This document shows, piece after piece, positions 22,567-34,846 of a DNA stretch of 64,000 nucleotides. The translations under genes were made by a program, and so were the position numbers. Numbering within the stretch: the stretch's first letter is position 1; every line of letters begins with the position of its first letter. The notes under the pieces are model-generated. The model made no database searches. It was not told the origin of the DNA and saw only the letters and a program-made list of their open reading frames with translations. This DNA comes from Cichorium intybus (lineage: Eukaryota; Streptophyta; Magnoliopsida; Asterales; Asteraceae), in assembly GCA_023525715.1 (NCBI GenBank), contig CM042010.1:82709894-82773893 (forward strand), in the 5' to 3' direction.

Positions 22567-23333
22567 TTTTGGATTTGGTGTCTAAGTCATGACTTATAAT
22601 TGTATTTATCTTGTTAATTGAAGCAAAGTCCATTTGGGTTGCCCTCATAGCTGGAGGATTAGTGTAGAGTTCAGTAGTGAGAAAGGTTGATTTATTAACT
22701 GTTTAATAAATCAATAGAAATAAATAAATAGTTTATTAATATATTTAAGTGTTAATATATTAATTAAAAACTATAATAATTAATTAAGATTTAATCTAGA
22801 ATTAATTGGATTTAATTTAGTGATTAAATTAATTAATTATAAGTGTAGGGACTGGTTTGTATTTATTCAATAGTTTAATAACTGGCAAGCCAGTGGCTAG
22901 GAGCCAAAAGTGGCGCCAACTATGGAGGCTTCTCCATAGGTGGCGAAAACCCTAATTAGGGTTTAGGGGATCTGGTCCAAGTGATCAACATGCTTGCCCA
23001 CTTTGGAGGCTCCTCTAGGGTTTCAACTGTAACCCTAGGAGGCTATAAAAGGAACCTCGTGCCACCCTATTTCCTGCGCTAATTTGAACCAAAGAAACTC
23101 TGCTGGACTCTTTTCTCCATTGCTTTGGTGTGACTGCATTTGAGGCAGGATCTGTTTGCTGCTAGCTTCAAGAACAAGATCAAAAGGTTGGTAACTCTTA
23201 ATTTGATATTTAGAAATAAATGTTGTCCTTAGGTTTTTAGTTTTATATCTTCATACAAGAAAACATAGATCTCTTCTAGGGTTTCATGTGAACTTAGGAA
23301 TTTTGTTGTTCATTGATTGTATAAAACCCTTCA
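22567..23333 (+). repeat. 3' LTR of D
   Basis: 767 bp, first bases TTTTGG instead of TGTTGG, end CCCTTCA; TATAAAA at 23044-23050. About 96% identical to 8030-8796 by eye. Followed by CTATG. Confidence 0.93.
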
Positions 23334-23338
23334 CTATG

Positions 23339-24499
23339 GTAGTGCTGATTCTGATTCTGATTTTGTTGGTACTGACCTCTTTGGTAATTGTTGTTCTGAT
23401 TCCTTGCTAGATATCCTGCATGCTGATTAAATGGTTTAAAATTTTTCTTGGAGCTTGTGTAGGATGGAATTCGGTTAAATTTTTGACTGATTATGGCAAT
23501 CTCCTGTTGGTATGCAGCTTCTTCTGCTGCATCATATTTGGAATAGCCAGATTCCGAATATTGATTTGGATCAGGTAATGTTAATGTAGGAGCTGCTGAT
23601 TGGATGGTTGGTTGTGGAACTGGTTCCTGATACTGAATTGTTGGAGTTCGATAATGTGAAGGGTAGGAAATTTTTGGTTGCGAAGGGTGATAAGATTGAA
23701 TAGGAGTTTGTTGTTGGGTCAGTTGACTGGTTTGACTTGGGGCAATTTGAGGAATTGGACCGTTCTGATAGTTGGCCGGTAAGGTGTATGCTTGTTGCTG
23801 AGCAGCTTGTTGGTATTGCACAAGTTGCTGAGGATTGTTGCCCATCATCGGAAGATTATGTTCCGCAACTAACACCAGTGGTCCTCCGAGTTGTTGCACA
23901 AGCCTGTACATGTTATAGTTTTTCATTTTTCCTGAATCTCGAAGAATCATTTTGACAGGCAACCACTCTTTTTTCAGTCCTTCAAGAAATCGTAGATTGA
24001 TTTCTTGGTTGGACCTTTATGGTCCTGAACTAAGGAGTCTGGTAACAATTATAGAAAATCGAGTGAATGCTTGTTTTAGTGATTCTCCGGGAAAAGTTGT
24101 GAACTGAGTGTATTCGGCAAGGCTTGAAACTAGCTTCTGATCATTTGCTTCCTCTGTTCCTAGGAACATGTTTTGCAAAAGAACCCATATTTGTTGGGCC
24201 GTCGTGCAGTTCTGTATTAGGTCAAAGAGTTCCAGAGGAATACCACACAAAATCTCTTGGAAGGCGATCTGATCATTGTCTAACTTTTCGATATCCAGGG
24301 GAGTTAACCTTGGCTGAGGAGCACCTCCCAGAGCACCTTCAGCAGTGTCAGCTCTGGGGTTAAGTATTGGAACATGGGGTCCCTCCTCAACTGATCGCCA
24401 AATGTCTTTCCCTTGTCTACGAAGGTAGTTACGCATCCTTGTGGCCCAGCCATTGTACTCAGTTGGGATGAGTATGGGAGCTCGGTTGGAGCTACCCAC
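23339..24499 (-). pseudogene. G1 gag N-terminal half
   Basis: The start ATG at 24499 opens MGSSNRAPILIPTEYNGWATRM, the usual copia gag N-terminus (small residues, then a Tyr-x-x-Trp module). The capsid-like helices run to 24017. The frame breaks near 24015. A second frame 23962-23339 holds the end of the gag domain, then a Gln/Pro-rich stretch and an Asn/Gln-rich tail up to the D insertion point. The coding sequence resumes at 8029. A matching N-terminal half for G2 would lie beyond the window. Confidence 0.83.
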
Positions 24500-24703
24500 A
24501 CTATTTGCAACATTTAAGGATTAATTGATTTGAATTTTGAGAGGAGAAAAGTGTTAACTGTTTGATATTGAAAAGTTTAAGAACTTGAGCTATAATAGCA
24601 TGCAAGGTCTATAGAGGACTCTGAGGTTGTTGCTACAACCAAGGCTTTGAGAAAACTAGGCACTGAGAATGTTATAGACAGCTATTCAGGCTCTGATACC
24701 AAT
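24500..24703 (-). other. G1 leader and primer-binding site
   Basis: The short leader between LTR and gag start. TGGTATCAGAGCC at 24701-24689 (minus) is the initiator tRNA-Met-type PBS, two bases from the LTR end. Confidence 0.88.
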
Positions 24704-25892
<1,189 letters not shown>

Positions 25893-27164
25893 ATAATAAT
25901 GAATAATCCACCCTAACATCTTACACCTAACCTAAAACAACCACTTCCCCATACATTTACCTTTTCCGCGTGCAACTACCACTTCCCCATGCAAGTCACC
26001 TCACCCCCTCCCCCTCCTTCTTATTCTCGGCCATGAAGGGCCTTTCCCCACCCTCGTTTGATCTTCAAACTGACTTCTCATATTCTCTCATGGATCTTCA
26101 AGAACTTTCAAGTGGTTCCAAGCTTTTCCAAGTGTTTTTTCAAGAAGATCTTGGTAAGTTTGTATTCATTCCAAGCTTCCAACATCATTTCTACCATCAT
26201 TCTTTGTTTATGTTCTACTCACACTTTTGATCTTGAACCATAGATCATCTTGAAGATCAAAGCCATTTCCAAGTTGCAAAGCTTTGGTCTTTTCTTCTTC
26301 AAACTCATGATTTGCTTCGAGGGTGAGTTCATACCCCTCATTTTCTACTCTTTTTAAGTGTTTTAAGGAGGAGAATACAAGTCTTAAAACTATATGTTTT
26401 GTTATTGAAATATGATGTGATCATATGTTTGGTCATCTTACTACAAAAGTGTTTGGCATAAAATGGGATAAGGTAAACTAAAATTCATATTTAGTTCAAG
26501 AAACTAACATGCAAGACTTTTACACATCTTTGTCACCAACAAAAATTCATGTTTTACTTTGTTGGTGAACTGGTCGTAAAAATAATACACTATATGATCT
26601 TTTGGCAAAAAGACATGAAAATACATTTTTCACTAAAATAGTCACAAAAACTATTTTGTCATATAATGTTGGACAAAAATCAAATGTAAAAGTTTACATA
26701 ACTAAATGGTCTAAAATAAAAATATCGTTATTATCTTTATATGAAAAATGACAATTTATAAGAAAAACGTCTTAATAACAACTTTTACAAAGAAATTGGT
26801 ATTTAACACAAAAATAACAACTTTTAAAGTATATTGTATGGAAAATAACCATTTGGAAGGATTACCATCATTTTGACAAAATGACAAGAACTAAAAATGT
26901 TGCCATCACTTATGTAGAATGACCAAAACTAACAACTTGCCATGAGTTGTTTGATAAATTGTAAATTTATCTTGTTAGTTATATCTAGTGCCTTAGATGT
27001 AAGAAATTACACAATTCAACTACTTAACATCTTTTAGGCTTAAATACGTTAACATGACGAAAACATTTATATCAGTTATAATGGGTATAATTTATGGAAC
27101 GAACAATAAAGATACGATAGAAATACGAAAGATGATTATATAAATATATAATTATTACATAGTA

Positions 27165-27582
27165 TATTATCATGGGTACATTTTGATAATTACAAGCAAA
27201 AGAGTTTACAATACCTTTAAAAGTAAGTCTTTACGCTATAATTATCATGAATACATTTTGATACTTACAAATACAAAGGGGTTTACAATACATTTACAAG
27301 AAAGGTTTTACGCTATAATTATCATGGATACATTTTGATAATTACAAATACAAAGGGGTTTACAATATATTTACAAGTAAGGTTTTACGCTATAATTATC
27401 ATGGATACATTTTGATAATTACAAATACAATGGAGTTTTCAATACATTTACAAGTAAGGTTTTACGCTATAATTATGGGTACATTTTGATAATTATAAAT
27501 ACAAAGGAGGTTTCAATACATTTACAGGTAAGGTTTTATAATTATCATGGGTACATTTTGATAATTACAAATACAATGTAAA
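27165..27582 (+). repeat. Tandem array, unit about 77 bp
   Basis: About five and a half units. Each has TTATCATGG(G/A)TACATTTTGATA, ATTACAAATACAA and a GTTTACAATACATTTACAAG part followed by TAAGGTTTTACGCTATAA. TATCATGG starts recur at about 27168, 27243, 27320 and 27397; later units are shorter (72-74). Confidence 0.88.
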
Positions 27583-27948
27583 TTCATTTCAATACGAACT
27601 AGGATAAACATCACGTTGGGTAGTTATGTGAGACATTTCTTTACAGTACTAAAAGAAGTACACATTAAGTTCTGGATTGTAACCTTAATCATTCATGAGC
27701 GAGATAGTTGTATATAGATATATATGGGACTGGCAATCCCCACCTATGGTTCTTAGCTACAGCTACGACCGACGTGTCAAAGGTAACAAATGTCTTAACA
27801 CTGCAACACCTAAAGAACGTCATGTCAGGCCATCAGGTCATAGCGAGGTTATAATAACTCACATGAACAACAACGGATATTCTGAGTTTGGGCAAAAATA
27901 TCTTCAAATGGTTTTATTTAAATATAACACTACATGTTGCTGTATACA

Positions 27949-28345
27949 AAATATAAGTATGATTTTACTTATACATACGAGTTTTATAGGATTAAAAGTA
28001 CATTTATCAAGATAGAAATATAAGTACAGTTTTACTTATATACATACGAGTTTTATGGGATTAAAACTACATTTATCAAGATACAAATATAAGTACGGTT
28101 TTACTTATACATACGGGTTTTATGGGATTAAAACTACATTTATCAAGATACAAATATAAGTACGGTTTTACTTATACATACGGGTTTTATGGGATTAAAA
28201 CTACATTTTATCAAGATAAAAATATAAGTACAGATTTATTTATACATACGAGTTTTATGGAATTTAAAACTACATTTTATCAAAATACAGATAAGTATGG
28301 TTTTTTACTTACACAAGAGTTTTATGGATTTAAAACTACAATAAC
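27949..28345 (+). repeat. Tandem array, unit about 67 bp
   Basis: About six units containing ATATAAGTACGGTTTTACTT, ATACATACGGGTTTTATGGG and AAAACTACATTTATCAAGAT. ATAAGTA recurs near 27952, 28020, 28088, 28155, 28223 and 28290. The middle units are almost identical, so the array expanded recently or is homogenised. Confidence 0.88.
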
Positions 28346-28718
28346 GTTAAAGAAAATGCCGTTTTTCTTGGTACATACGCTACGAGTTTTCACAAAGGAA
28401 TTACTAAGTTTCTCATTACAAAAATGTTATGAACTCACCAACGTAATGTTGACACTTGAAAAATTACTTGTATTCTCAGGTAACAATTAGTCAGGTACGA
28501 CTAATCCTTTTGGGACGGGACGCGAAGACGTCTCTTTTAAATATTTTGTTATCATACTGTAATTGGTTTGAAACAATTCCTTGAACAAATGTAACTTTCC
28601 AATGATAACATATGATGATTGTTATTTACTTATGTTTGATTGTATGAAATCGTTGTGATACTATGATTCGTTCCACCCTCCGACGATTCCGCCATCGTGG
28701 TTTGGGGGTATGACACCC

Positions 28719-28876
28719 AGAACGACCATTCACCCATAAAGTTGCCACCTTTATGATCTAACAAGCCCAAAACTCAAAACCCAAGTCCCAAAATCTTAAA
28801 GCTAGCCAAAACAACCAAAGAGAGCTTGGTTCACCCTCTAATCTGACATAGTTTCACCAAAGGAGGTCCTAGAAGA
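28719..28876. other. Unassigned spacer
   Basis: 158 bases, no coding or repeat feature recognised. CCCAAAACTCAAAACCCAAG near 28768 resembles LTR edge sequence but nothing can be assigned. Confidence 0.3.
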
Positions 28877-29281
28877 TGGGTTTTATTCAAACAGTCAGCT
28901 TAAATCTTAAGTTCACATGCACCCTAAGAAGGATCTATGTTTTCTAAATTGAATCTATAACTAAGAACTTAAGGTATATATAATCAAAATTATATTCTAA
29001 AATAGTTTAGCATTTCATACCTTCAAAGCTTTGGAAGCAAGCACCACAAGTGTCGTGCCTTTAATGGCTCACACCCAGAACCAAGCAGGCAAGAAACAAA
29101 AGAGAGATGAAAGGGAGAACCCTTTGAGAATGACAAGATTTAGAGGGGTGTGGAGTCCTCTATTTATAGCCCAAAACTGATAAGGCATAAGGCATATAAC
29201 TGCCTTATTAGGATTCCTGATATGATAAGGCTTTTATCATATAACTGAATCTACTTATCATGCCATAAATAGTCCAAACCT

Positions 29282-29283
<2 letters not shown>
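28877..29283 (-). repeat. Diverged D-type LTR fragment
   Basis: It aligns in order with the 3' half of the D/E LTR read in minus: TTCACATGCACCCTAAGAAG, ATCTATGTTTTCT, the GCTTTGGAAGCAAGC block, CTCACACCCAGAACCAAGCA and a TTTATAG TATA equivalent near 29162. It is much more diverged than D, E or H. The upstream half is missing and replaced by a (TA)n run. Confidence 0.55.

Positions 29284-29284
<1 letters not shown>

Positions 29285-29368
<84 letters not shown>
29285..29368. repeat. (TA)n microsatellite
   Basis: About 42 TA units joining the D-type LTR fragment to the GC-richer Tat-like sequence. It marks the junction of two unrelated pieces. Confidence 0.97.
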
Positions 29369-29369
<1 letters not shown>

Positions 29370-29924
29370 CGTGCCATCTAGCACCTGCTGGCGCACCCCT
29401 AGAAGAGCTCCCTAGAGGTCGGTATTACGACACCCGCTGGAGAAGCCTCGCCAGAAGTGCTCCAGCCCGGCTCACTAATAGTGCTCCTGCTAGAGCGCCC
29501 GGGCGGATCAGGTTCGATGCCATGCTCCCTCAACCACGCGTGGTGCCCGTACGTGACAGAGATCATGCGCGTCCCACGTAGTCCATCTGGACCAATAGGA
29601 GGCGCTAAGAAGGACGGGGATCGTGCAGCCAATCACCGGCCTAGTCCCCACCTGTCACAGCAAGGATCTTGTCGGCAACGGCAGAACCTGCAACACGTAT
29701 AAAATCCCTCACAGGGCATACGGTAAAGGGGGATCTACTCTCACTCTCACTATACACTAACCCTAATATTGTCGGAGATCTGACTTAAGCATCGGAGCGT
29801 TCGCCCGGGAACCCCTCCCGAAGAACGGCTGACGCTGTCTTCCTTTTGTGATTGTGATCGCAGGTCAAAACCTTGGCGGTCGGAATCATCCCCATGAAGC
29901 GATCAAACCCAGATATCGCATCAT
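29369..29924 (+). repeat. Probable Tat/Retand-type 5' LTR (partial)
   Basis: GC-rich compared with its surroundings. TATAAAA at 29698-29704, a GGAGATCTGACTTAAGCATC block and CGCCCGGGAACCCC are typical of LTRs of this group. It lies directly upstream of a PBS-like site and a Tat-like gag. The left boundary is not visible; the (TA)n run replaces it. Confidence 0.5.
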
Positions 29925-29937
29925 TGGCGCCATCCGT
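29925..29937 (+). other. Primer-binding-site-like sequence (TGGCGCC type)
   Basis: TGGCGCCATCCGT, the form found after LTRs of Tat/Retand elements. It supports a plus-strand Ty3/gypsy 5' end here. Confidence 0.6.
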
Positions 29938-30091
29938 ATTGTGACACGAAACAAAAACCATTGTTTCCATCTCCGGCGATGTCAACTGAAGGAACAAGCG
30001 GAGACGGCAACCACCCTACGAGCCCAGCACGCTCAACGGCGTCTCTGGGATCGGTACTGGTGCACCACCGCCGTTTATAACCGTCATCCCC

Positions 30092-31139
30092 ATGCTTCCC
30101 CCGCTCCCACAAACACCCATTCCTTCATCGGCATTCCCATACGCCATGTCTTCACCAGCTATGAGCACACCACCACCATACGTACCGTTCAATTACCCAT
30201 TCCCACCGTTTCCTTCACCGGTGGGAACACAACTGTTCACATCACCACCCACATTGCTTCTTCAACCATCCCAGCCGATGATAACACCGTTATTTACGAG
30301 TTTCCCATCAATATCAACGCCGATACGACCAACGTCAACCCCCATGCCGGTAAACACACCTGTATAAACCCCGAGCAACATACCAAACATCACATCCCCT
30401 CTATTCTACACTCAACCACCGATCTATCAACTCGTTACATCCCCCATTCCACCAACGAACACCACAACCCCATTACCCTTGCAAACATAAAAATCTCCGT
30501 TCATCAAGGAGATACATGAGTATAATATGTCGAACACAGGAAAGTTACCACACCTGAAAACTTACGATGGAACAACTTGTTCAGACAGCCATATCAACAC
30601 ATATGAATGGCACATGCAGTCATTGAAGCTGGATGAACATTTCTGGTACACGCCCTTCCCAACGACGCTGGACGGGAATGCCGGTGCGTGGTTCAGAAGC
30701 CTTGCCCCAAGAAGAACTTTGCTGAACTAAAGGAACAATTCCTATCAAATTTCATGCAGTTGCGCAAGTACAGAGGAGACATCCGGGAAATCATCGGTTG
30801 TAAACAGATGGAGGGTGAAACAGTCAGAACCTACTTCAAGCGGTTCAATGAAGCAACCCTAAATGTGCCAAGGCAGAACGACAGCCTAGTAACAGGAGCA
30901 TTTACATACGGTCTAGTACCAGGACCGCTGTCAACAAAATTCCTAGGCAAACCACCAGCCACCCGCTAGGAGATGAAAGAGCGAGTGGAGCGCTTCCAAA
31001 GGCAAGAGGAAGGTACCGCCGTCAAGGTGGCATACCTAAAGGCAGCAGCTACCTCTTCGTTAAAACCTAGAGGAAACTATACCAAGTACTTGAATGACAG
31101 ACGTCAAACATTCAGGATCGTTGTTGAAACATTGAAACA
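30092..31139 (+). pseudogene. Tat-type Ty3/gypsy gag remnant
   Basis: An N-terminal Pro-rich part (30092-30364) is followed, in the same frame, by stops at about 30365 and 30488. The retrotransposon-gag domain then begins: KLPHLKTYDGTTCSDSHINT and the aromatic GNAGAWFRSL. A shift near 30712 moves to the frame with ELKEQFLSNFMQLRKY and EGETVRTYFKRFNEATL. A TAG at about 30967 follows, with weak continuation to 31139. No protease or RT follows; the element ends abruptly. Confidence 0.78.
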
Positions 31140-31974
31140 ATGATGAAACATTGAAACTCTGGGTCAGTGCTCGTTGTTGTTTACCACAATAGCTGTGAGA
31201 CCCCAACAACCTTACCTGATTCAAAATTGGCACTAGGATGGTACACTCCGCAGAGTTTGGATAACATTGAACGTCTCGCCAAGAGCCAAGTCAACTTGTT
31301 TACTTGTCAACTACATTGAGATCTCTAATCAAGGATATCCAGGGGCCAAAATCAAAACGGCCACGAGTAGTTCACCAATACTCAAACAATTGCAGTGCGC
31401 TCCCTCGGGTTCACACAGATACTGCGAGAAGTCTCATTCTGAGCGAAGGATGAATCCTTGAACAACTGTGGTGAGAGTTTCTAACTCTGTGACCCACAGG
31501 ATTTGCTGTCAATGAATTGTATCGAGAAGCGGCAGTCAAATGCAACGTTCAAGAATTTCGACACAAAGTTTGTTCCCAAAGAAGGTGAAGCTGAACTCTA
31601 TGTGAGAAGTTGTTTGAATTCCTCCTCAGTCAATTTGTTACTACATTAACACCTGAAGTGATCAAATGAAGAGATGAAGAGTTGGACCCCAGTCAAAGTC
31701 AAAGTCAAATAAAAAGTTGGGGATGCTGACTCAAGATATATTCTAATGCCTAAAGAGCTTACCAATCCAAATCTGAAGACAACCTGCATCGAAGATAAAG
31801 TTGTCACTGCAGCTGTGCTGAATTTTTATCAACATCTATACCTGTCACCTGCTAAGAGGAAGGTTTTCCTGCTAAGGCGGAGATTGTCCATTTGAGGGGG
31901 AGATTGTTGAAAATTCTCTACAGTGTTCAACTGAAGTCCAAGTGAAGCCTGAAGATAAATGAAAGCACTAAACT
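31140..31974 (+). other. Non-coding internal remnant before a copia-like LTR
   Basis: No convincing gene; short frames are unlike known families. It contains a CAAAGTCAAAGTCAAA run near 31694 and three copies of GGAGATTG ending at about 31888, 31906 and 31988. The middle one is a second polypurine-like GAGGGGGAGAT (31894-31904). It is probably the 3' end of a deleted copia-like element. Confidence 0.35.
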
Positions 31975-31985
31975 AAGGGGGAGAT
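31975..31985 (+). other. Polypurine tract
   Basis: AAGGGGGAGAT abuts TGTTGG, the standard copia 3' LTR junction. Confidence 0.75.
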
Positions 31986-32392
31986 TGTTGGAAATTAATT
32001 TTATTTTGGTTTAGTCTTTTATTTATTAGGACTAAAATTGTAAAATATTATAGTTATAGGTTTTTATTGGAAATTCGGTGGGTACCGGACAACCTTAGGT
32101 TGTTCGGTTTTCGTCCTTTGGTCTATGCCTATTTTGGGCTTGTGGATCGGTCCATGGGCTAAGGTTATTAGGGTTTAGGCTTAGAGTATTGAAGGTTAAA
32201 ATAGCCTCCATTAGCGAGGTTGGTTGTCTCGATATTGGTGTTAAGTAGAGAGAGAATTATTGAGTGTTCTTGGCAACCACAAACTTATGTACTAGTCTTG
32301 GTTTAATCAAGAGTGCGTTGAAGTTTAAATATCCTTGTGTTCTTATTGTTTAATTGATATCTTTGTGATCTAGAGAGTATTGTGGACCTACA
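31986..32392 (+). repeat. Copia-like 3' LTR, about 407 bp
   Basis: TGTTGGAAATT start after the polypurine tract and CCTACA end. The next base begins D/H-family sequence, so this boundary is an insertion or recombination junction. No partner LTR is seen in the window. Confidence 0.6.
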
Positions 32393-33065
32393 TTCCAATA
32401 CTCAAATCTCCATTTCTAAGTACTCATGAACATTGCAACAAAACTATTGTTATATCTAACTCCTTAGACAATCTACAATTCAATTCATGACAGTCTTAAT
32501 TCACTACTTACTTCCGAAAGTATGAACGACTTTGGAACTTTGAATAATCAAACTATTCGGGAAGTAAAACATACAAAAGCAAAACATAAATATCTGACTG
32601 GTAGCTAGTCCTGCTTATTACCATGTCTCCACGAGGTAATCACCAAGTCGGATCTGTCATAATACTGTTACGTGTTTCTTGGTTTCTATTAAACTTTCAA
32701 TTAAGATAATCTAGTCGTACACTTTTCCACTGACCTTTCACTCTATCTATGTATCCAAAATGACCTTTCACTCTTTCTATGTATCCAAAATGTCTTACAT
32801 TGATACACTTCATTGCAGATAATCTAATCGGACACTTTTCCGATGATATCTCAATATGTCATACTGTCTCTCTCTCTCTCTAATAACTCCATTCCAAAAA
32901 TGGTGGTGTGTATTGTGACTTCTCATGGTTCTCGGGATCATTAGTCTAGATAACTGCACCCTTTATTGTTAAGACGATGCCAAGGTGTTATGATGTTCCG
33001 GTTAACCACACGTGCTCCATCAAAAACACTAATGAAACTCTTTAACCATGAAGTCTCTCATCACC
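32393..33065 (-). mobile_element. D/H-family 3' non-coding fragment
   Basis: The left part (CCAATACTCAAATCTCCATTT, CTAACTCCTTAGACAATCTACA) matches the 3' region of E at 12240-12320. The right part matches H 63650-64000 in reverse (TGGTGATTACCT..., TATGTATCCAAA). A 27-bp tandem duplication (CTGACCTTTCACTCT...) is at 32732-32790. It carries the shared hairpin at 32985-33029. It bridges D/E-type and H-type sequence, showing the families are related outside gag. Confidence 0.65.
32985..33029 (-). promoter_or_regulatory. H-type hairpin in the 32.4-33.1 kb fragment
   Basis: Arms GTGTT/AACAC and TGATG/CATCA surround the reverse of the loop motif, with GGTTAACC intact at 33000-33007. Confidence 0.55.
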
Positions 33066-34419
33066 ATATACTAATGTCAATAATTACCCAACTAAGTCCT
33101 TAACCAAGGTCATATCTTAAGAGAATCATTCCCACACAAACCCAAAGAAGATAGCCTCATGGAGTCTCCAATTCCAATCATTGGTCCAAATGATTTAACC
33201 CATGGAATACCCAATTCCAATCCATCAATTGATAACTACAAGTGGAGATTCCTTCTTCCATTCAATGGAATCATTAGGAAATGATCCTTACTCCACTTAT
33301 ACTTTCAAATTGATGCAATAAACCCATTCATCCATTAAACAAGAGATCCATTTATCATAATCATGAATAAAACTCATTTCAACACCCAATTCCCATATTC
33401 TAGTGATTCAAGGTTTCAAATTACACATCAAGGGTTGGAATCCTTAGGGGATCAATAGAAATGAATCCCCTCATCCAAAGACACCATAATCATCCACCGA
33501 TTTCTATATTCCTCAACAAATCACAATAGCCCTAATTTCTAGGGTTCATAACACCCAATTCAACCAAGTAATCGAATCTAGAGCATCCATGGATTGAATG
33601 TAGACTCTAATCAACTTAGAAACATCAAATAAACATTGGGGAATCATAGGAATAACCTCATCCCACCATAAATCTCGAATTGGGTCAAAACCCCAAACCT
33701 TAACTTGAATTCAAAGCTAGAAGAGTGGGTTTATACCTTAGATTGCTTGAATTCTTCAAGAAATTTGATCAATCTTCAAACTCTTGCATCTTATCCTCCA
33801 TGATCTCTCAAAATCGCCACTCTCTCCCTCTCCTTCTCTCAAAAACGTGGTTGTGGCTGAAATGGGGGAAACCCCCATCAAAAACTTGATATCTTTCACA
33901 ATTGGCAAAACTAGCCCCTATAGATTGATCATTCTTCACCTAACACCCCAAAAGTCCATCTTTCTCATTGAAAGTCTCTAAGTTCACACTCATGCCCCAA
34001 ATATAAATATTTATTTCACTTGAGTCATTCTCTAGGTCAACACGAACCCTTAGTTTCCTAAATTGACACAAATGGTCCCTTACACTAAAATTCTTTACAA
34101 TTTAGGTCCTTAATGAAATTCAAGGAATTATTAGACCTAATTTAAACTCCACCTCAATTCCTTTAATATATCTTCTAATTTTCTAAATCCATGACTACTC
34201 AAATCTACTTAGGGTAAGTTTGGCCAAATTGACACTTTTAGTCCTTATGACAAAATTCCTCACATTTGGTTATAATTTGATTTTAAAACTATATTTGGCT
34301 CATTTGTTCACAATATAAAATATAACAAAATAATAAATTTAGTTAGTCTTTCTTTACAAAATAAATTTTATTTGCCGGTTTAAGCCCAAAACTCCTAGGC
34401 CCAAAACACGGATGTTACA
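33066..34419 (-). repeat. Tekay/Del-like 3' LTR
   Basis: On the minus strand a purine tract GGTGGAGGGGGTGTT (34434-34420) abuts TGTAACATCCGTGTTTTGGG, the usual start of Tekay-type LTRs. The rest is AT-rich without a gene. The left boundary is not defined and is set where D/H similarity ends. A 65-codon frame at 33784-33981 is not supported as a gene. Confidence 0.55.
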
Positions 34420-34434
34420 AACACCCCCTCCACC
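34420..34434 (-). other. Polypurine tract of the Tekay-like fragment
   Basis: GGTGGAGGGGGTGTT on the minus strand. Confidence 0.65.
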
Positions 34435-34500
34435 CGACACTTATCATCCACGATATATGAGAACTCAACTACAATTAATTAATCGATTAAACCTTAACTA

Positions 34501-34846
34501 TGTTGGGCCCTATTTTGGTGGTTTATGCTTTATTATTTGATCTGTTTTTGTTTTGGGCTTGTTTGGTTAGATATGGGTTTGGACTAGACATGTAATTAGC
34601 TTGTTTTGTCTAGTTAGTATAAATAGCCTTCTTGTAGGCGTGTTTGTGGTTGGTTGGCCGAAAACATTGTGTCGGTTAAACAGTGATTTTGCTCAAAAGG
34701 GGTCAAATTTTGGTTTTTCAGCGAAATTTTTTTGATCAATATTTTGGCATTTAAAGGCTTTTGCGGTTTTTCGGCAAATTGTTTTTGGGGTTTTCGATCA
34801 ATATTTTGGCATTTAAAGGCTTTTTCGGTCCACTTGAACCTCTAAA
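34501..34846 (+). repeat. LTR/leader-like sequence before a gag remnant
   Basis: Starts TGTTGGGCCC, with TATAAATAG near 34618. It includes a direct repeat GATCAATATTTTGGCATTTA at about 34733 and 34797 (64 bp apart). No PBS seen, so the LTR end is not placed. Confidence 0.4.

Larger units (their letters stand above)
8030..23333 (+). mobile_element. D: Ty1/copia element (plus), nested in G1 and split by E
   Basis: 5' LTR 8030-8796, PBS, 1.26-kb structured leader, gag from 10053, insertion E at 10920-18548, then protease-integrase-RT-RNase H (18549-21717), an 849-bp 3' non-coding region, a purine-rich AAGTGGAGAC and 3' LTR 22567-23333. Perfect CTATG target duplications flank it. The LTRs differ at roughly 30 positions in 767 (by eye, about 96% identity). 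The pol frames carry several stops and shifts. E is a second copy of the same family in the opposite orientation. Confidence 0.93.
25893..28718 (+). repeat. Probable long Tekay-like LTR, left end cut by G1
   Basis: About 2.8 kb without a coding gene. Its right end, GGTTTGGGGGTATGACA preceded by CGACGATTCCGCCATC, resembles the 3' end of long Tekay/Del-type Ty3/gypsy LTRs. No PBS follows, so the element body is missing. The left part is CT-rich (CACCCCCTCCCCCTCC near 26000) with a leader-like TCTCGGCCATGAAG. Two tandem arrays lie inside. Short frames here look non-coding. Confidence 0.45.

Noticed and set aside
27695..28490. Frames of 106 and 122 codons over the second tandem array
   Set aside because: They translate the 67-bp repeat unit in alternating frames and show only repeated low-complexity residues.
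29848..30519. A 223-codon plus-strand frame overlapping the Tat-type leader and gag start
   Set aside because: It crosses the PBS and overlaps the Pro-rich gag N-terminus in another frame. Its composition (Thr/His/Pro-rich) is what a shifted Pro-rich gag would give.
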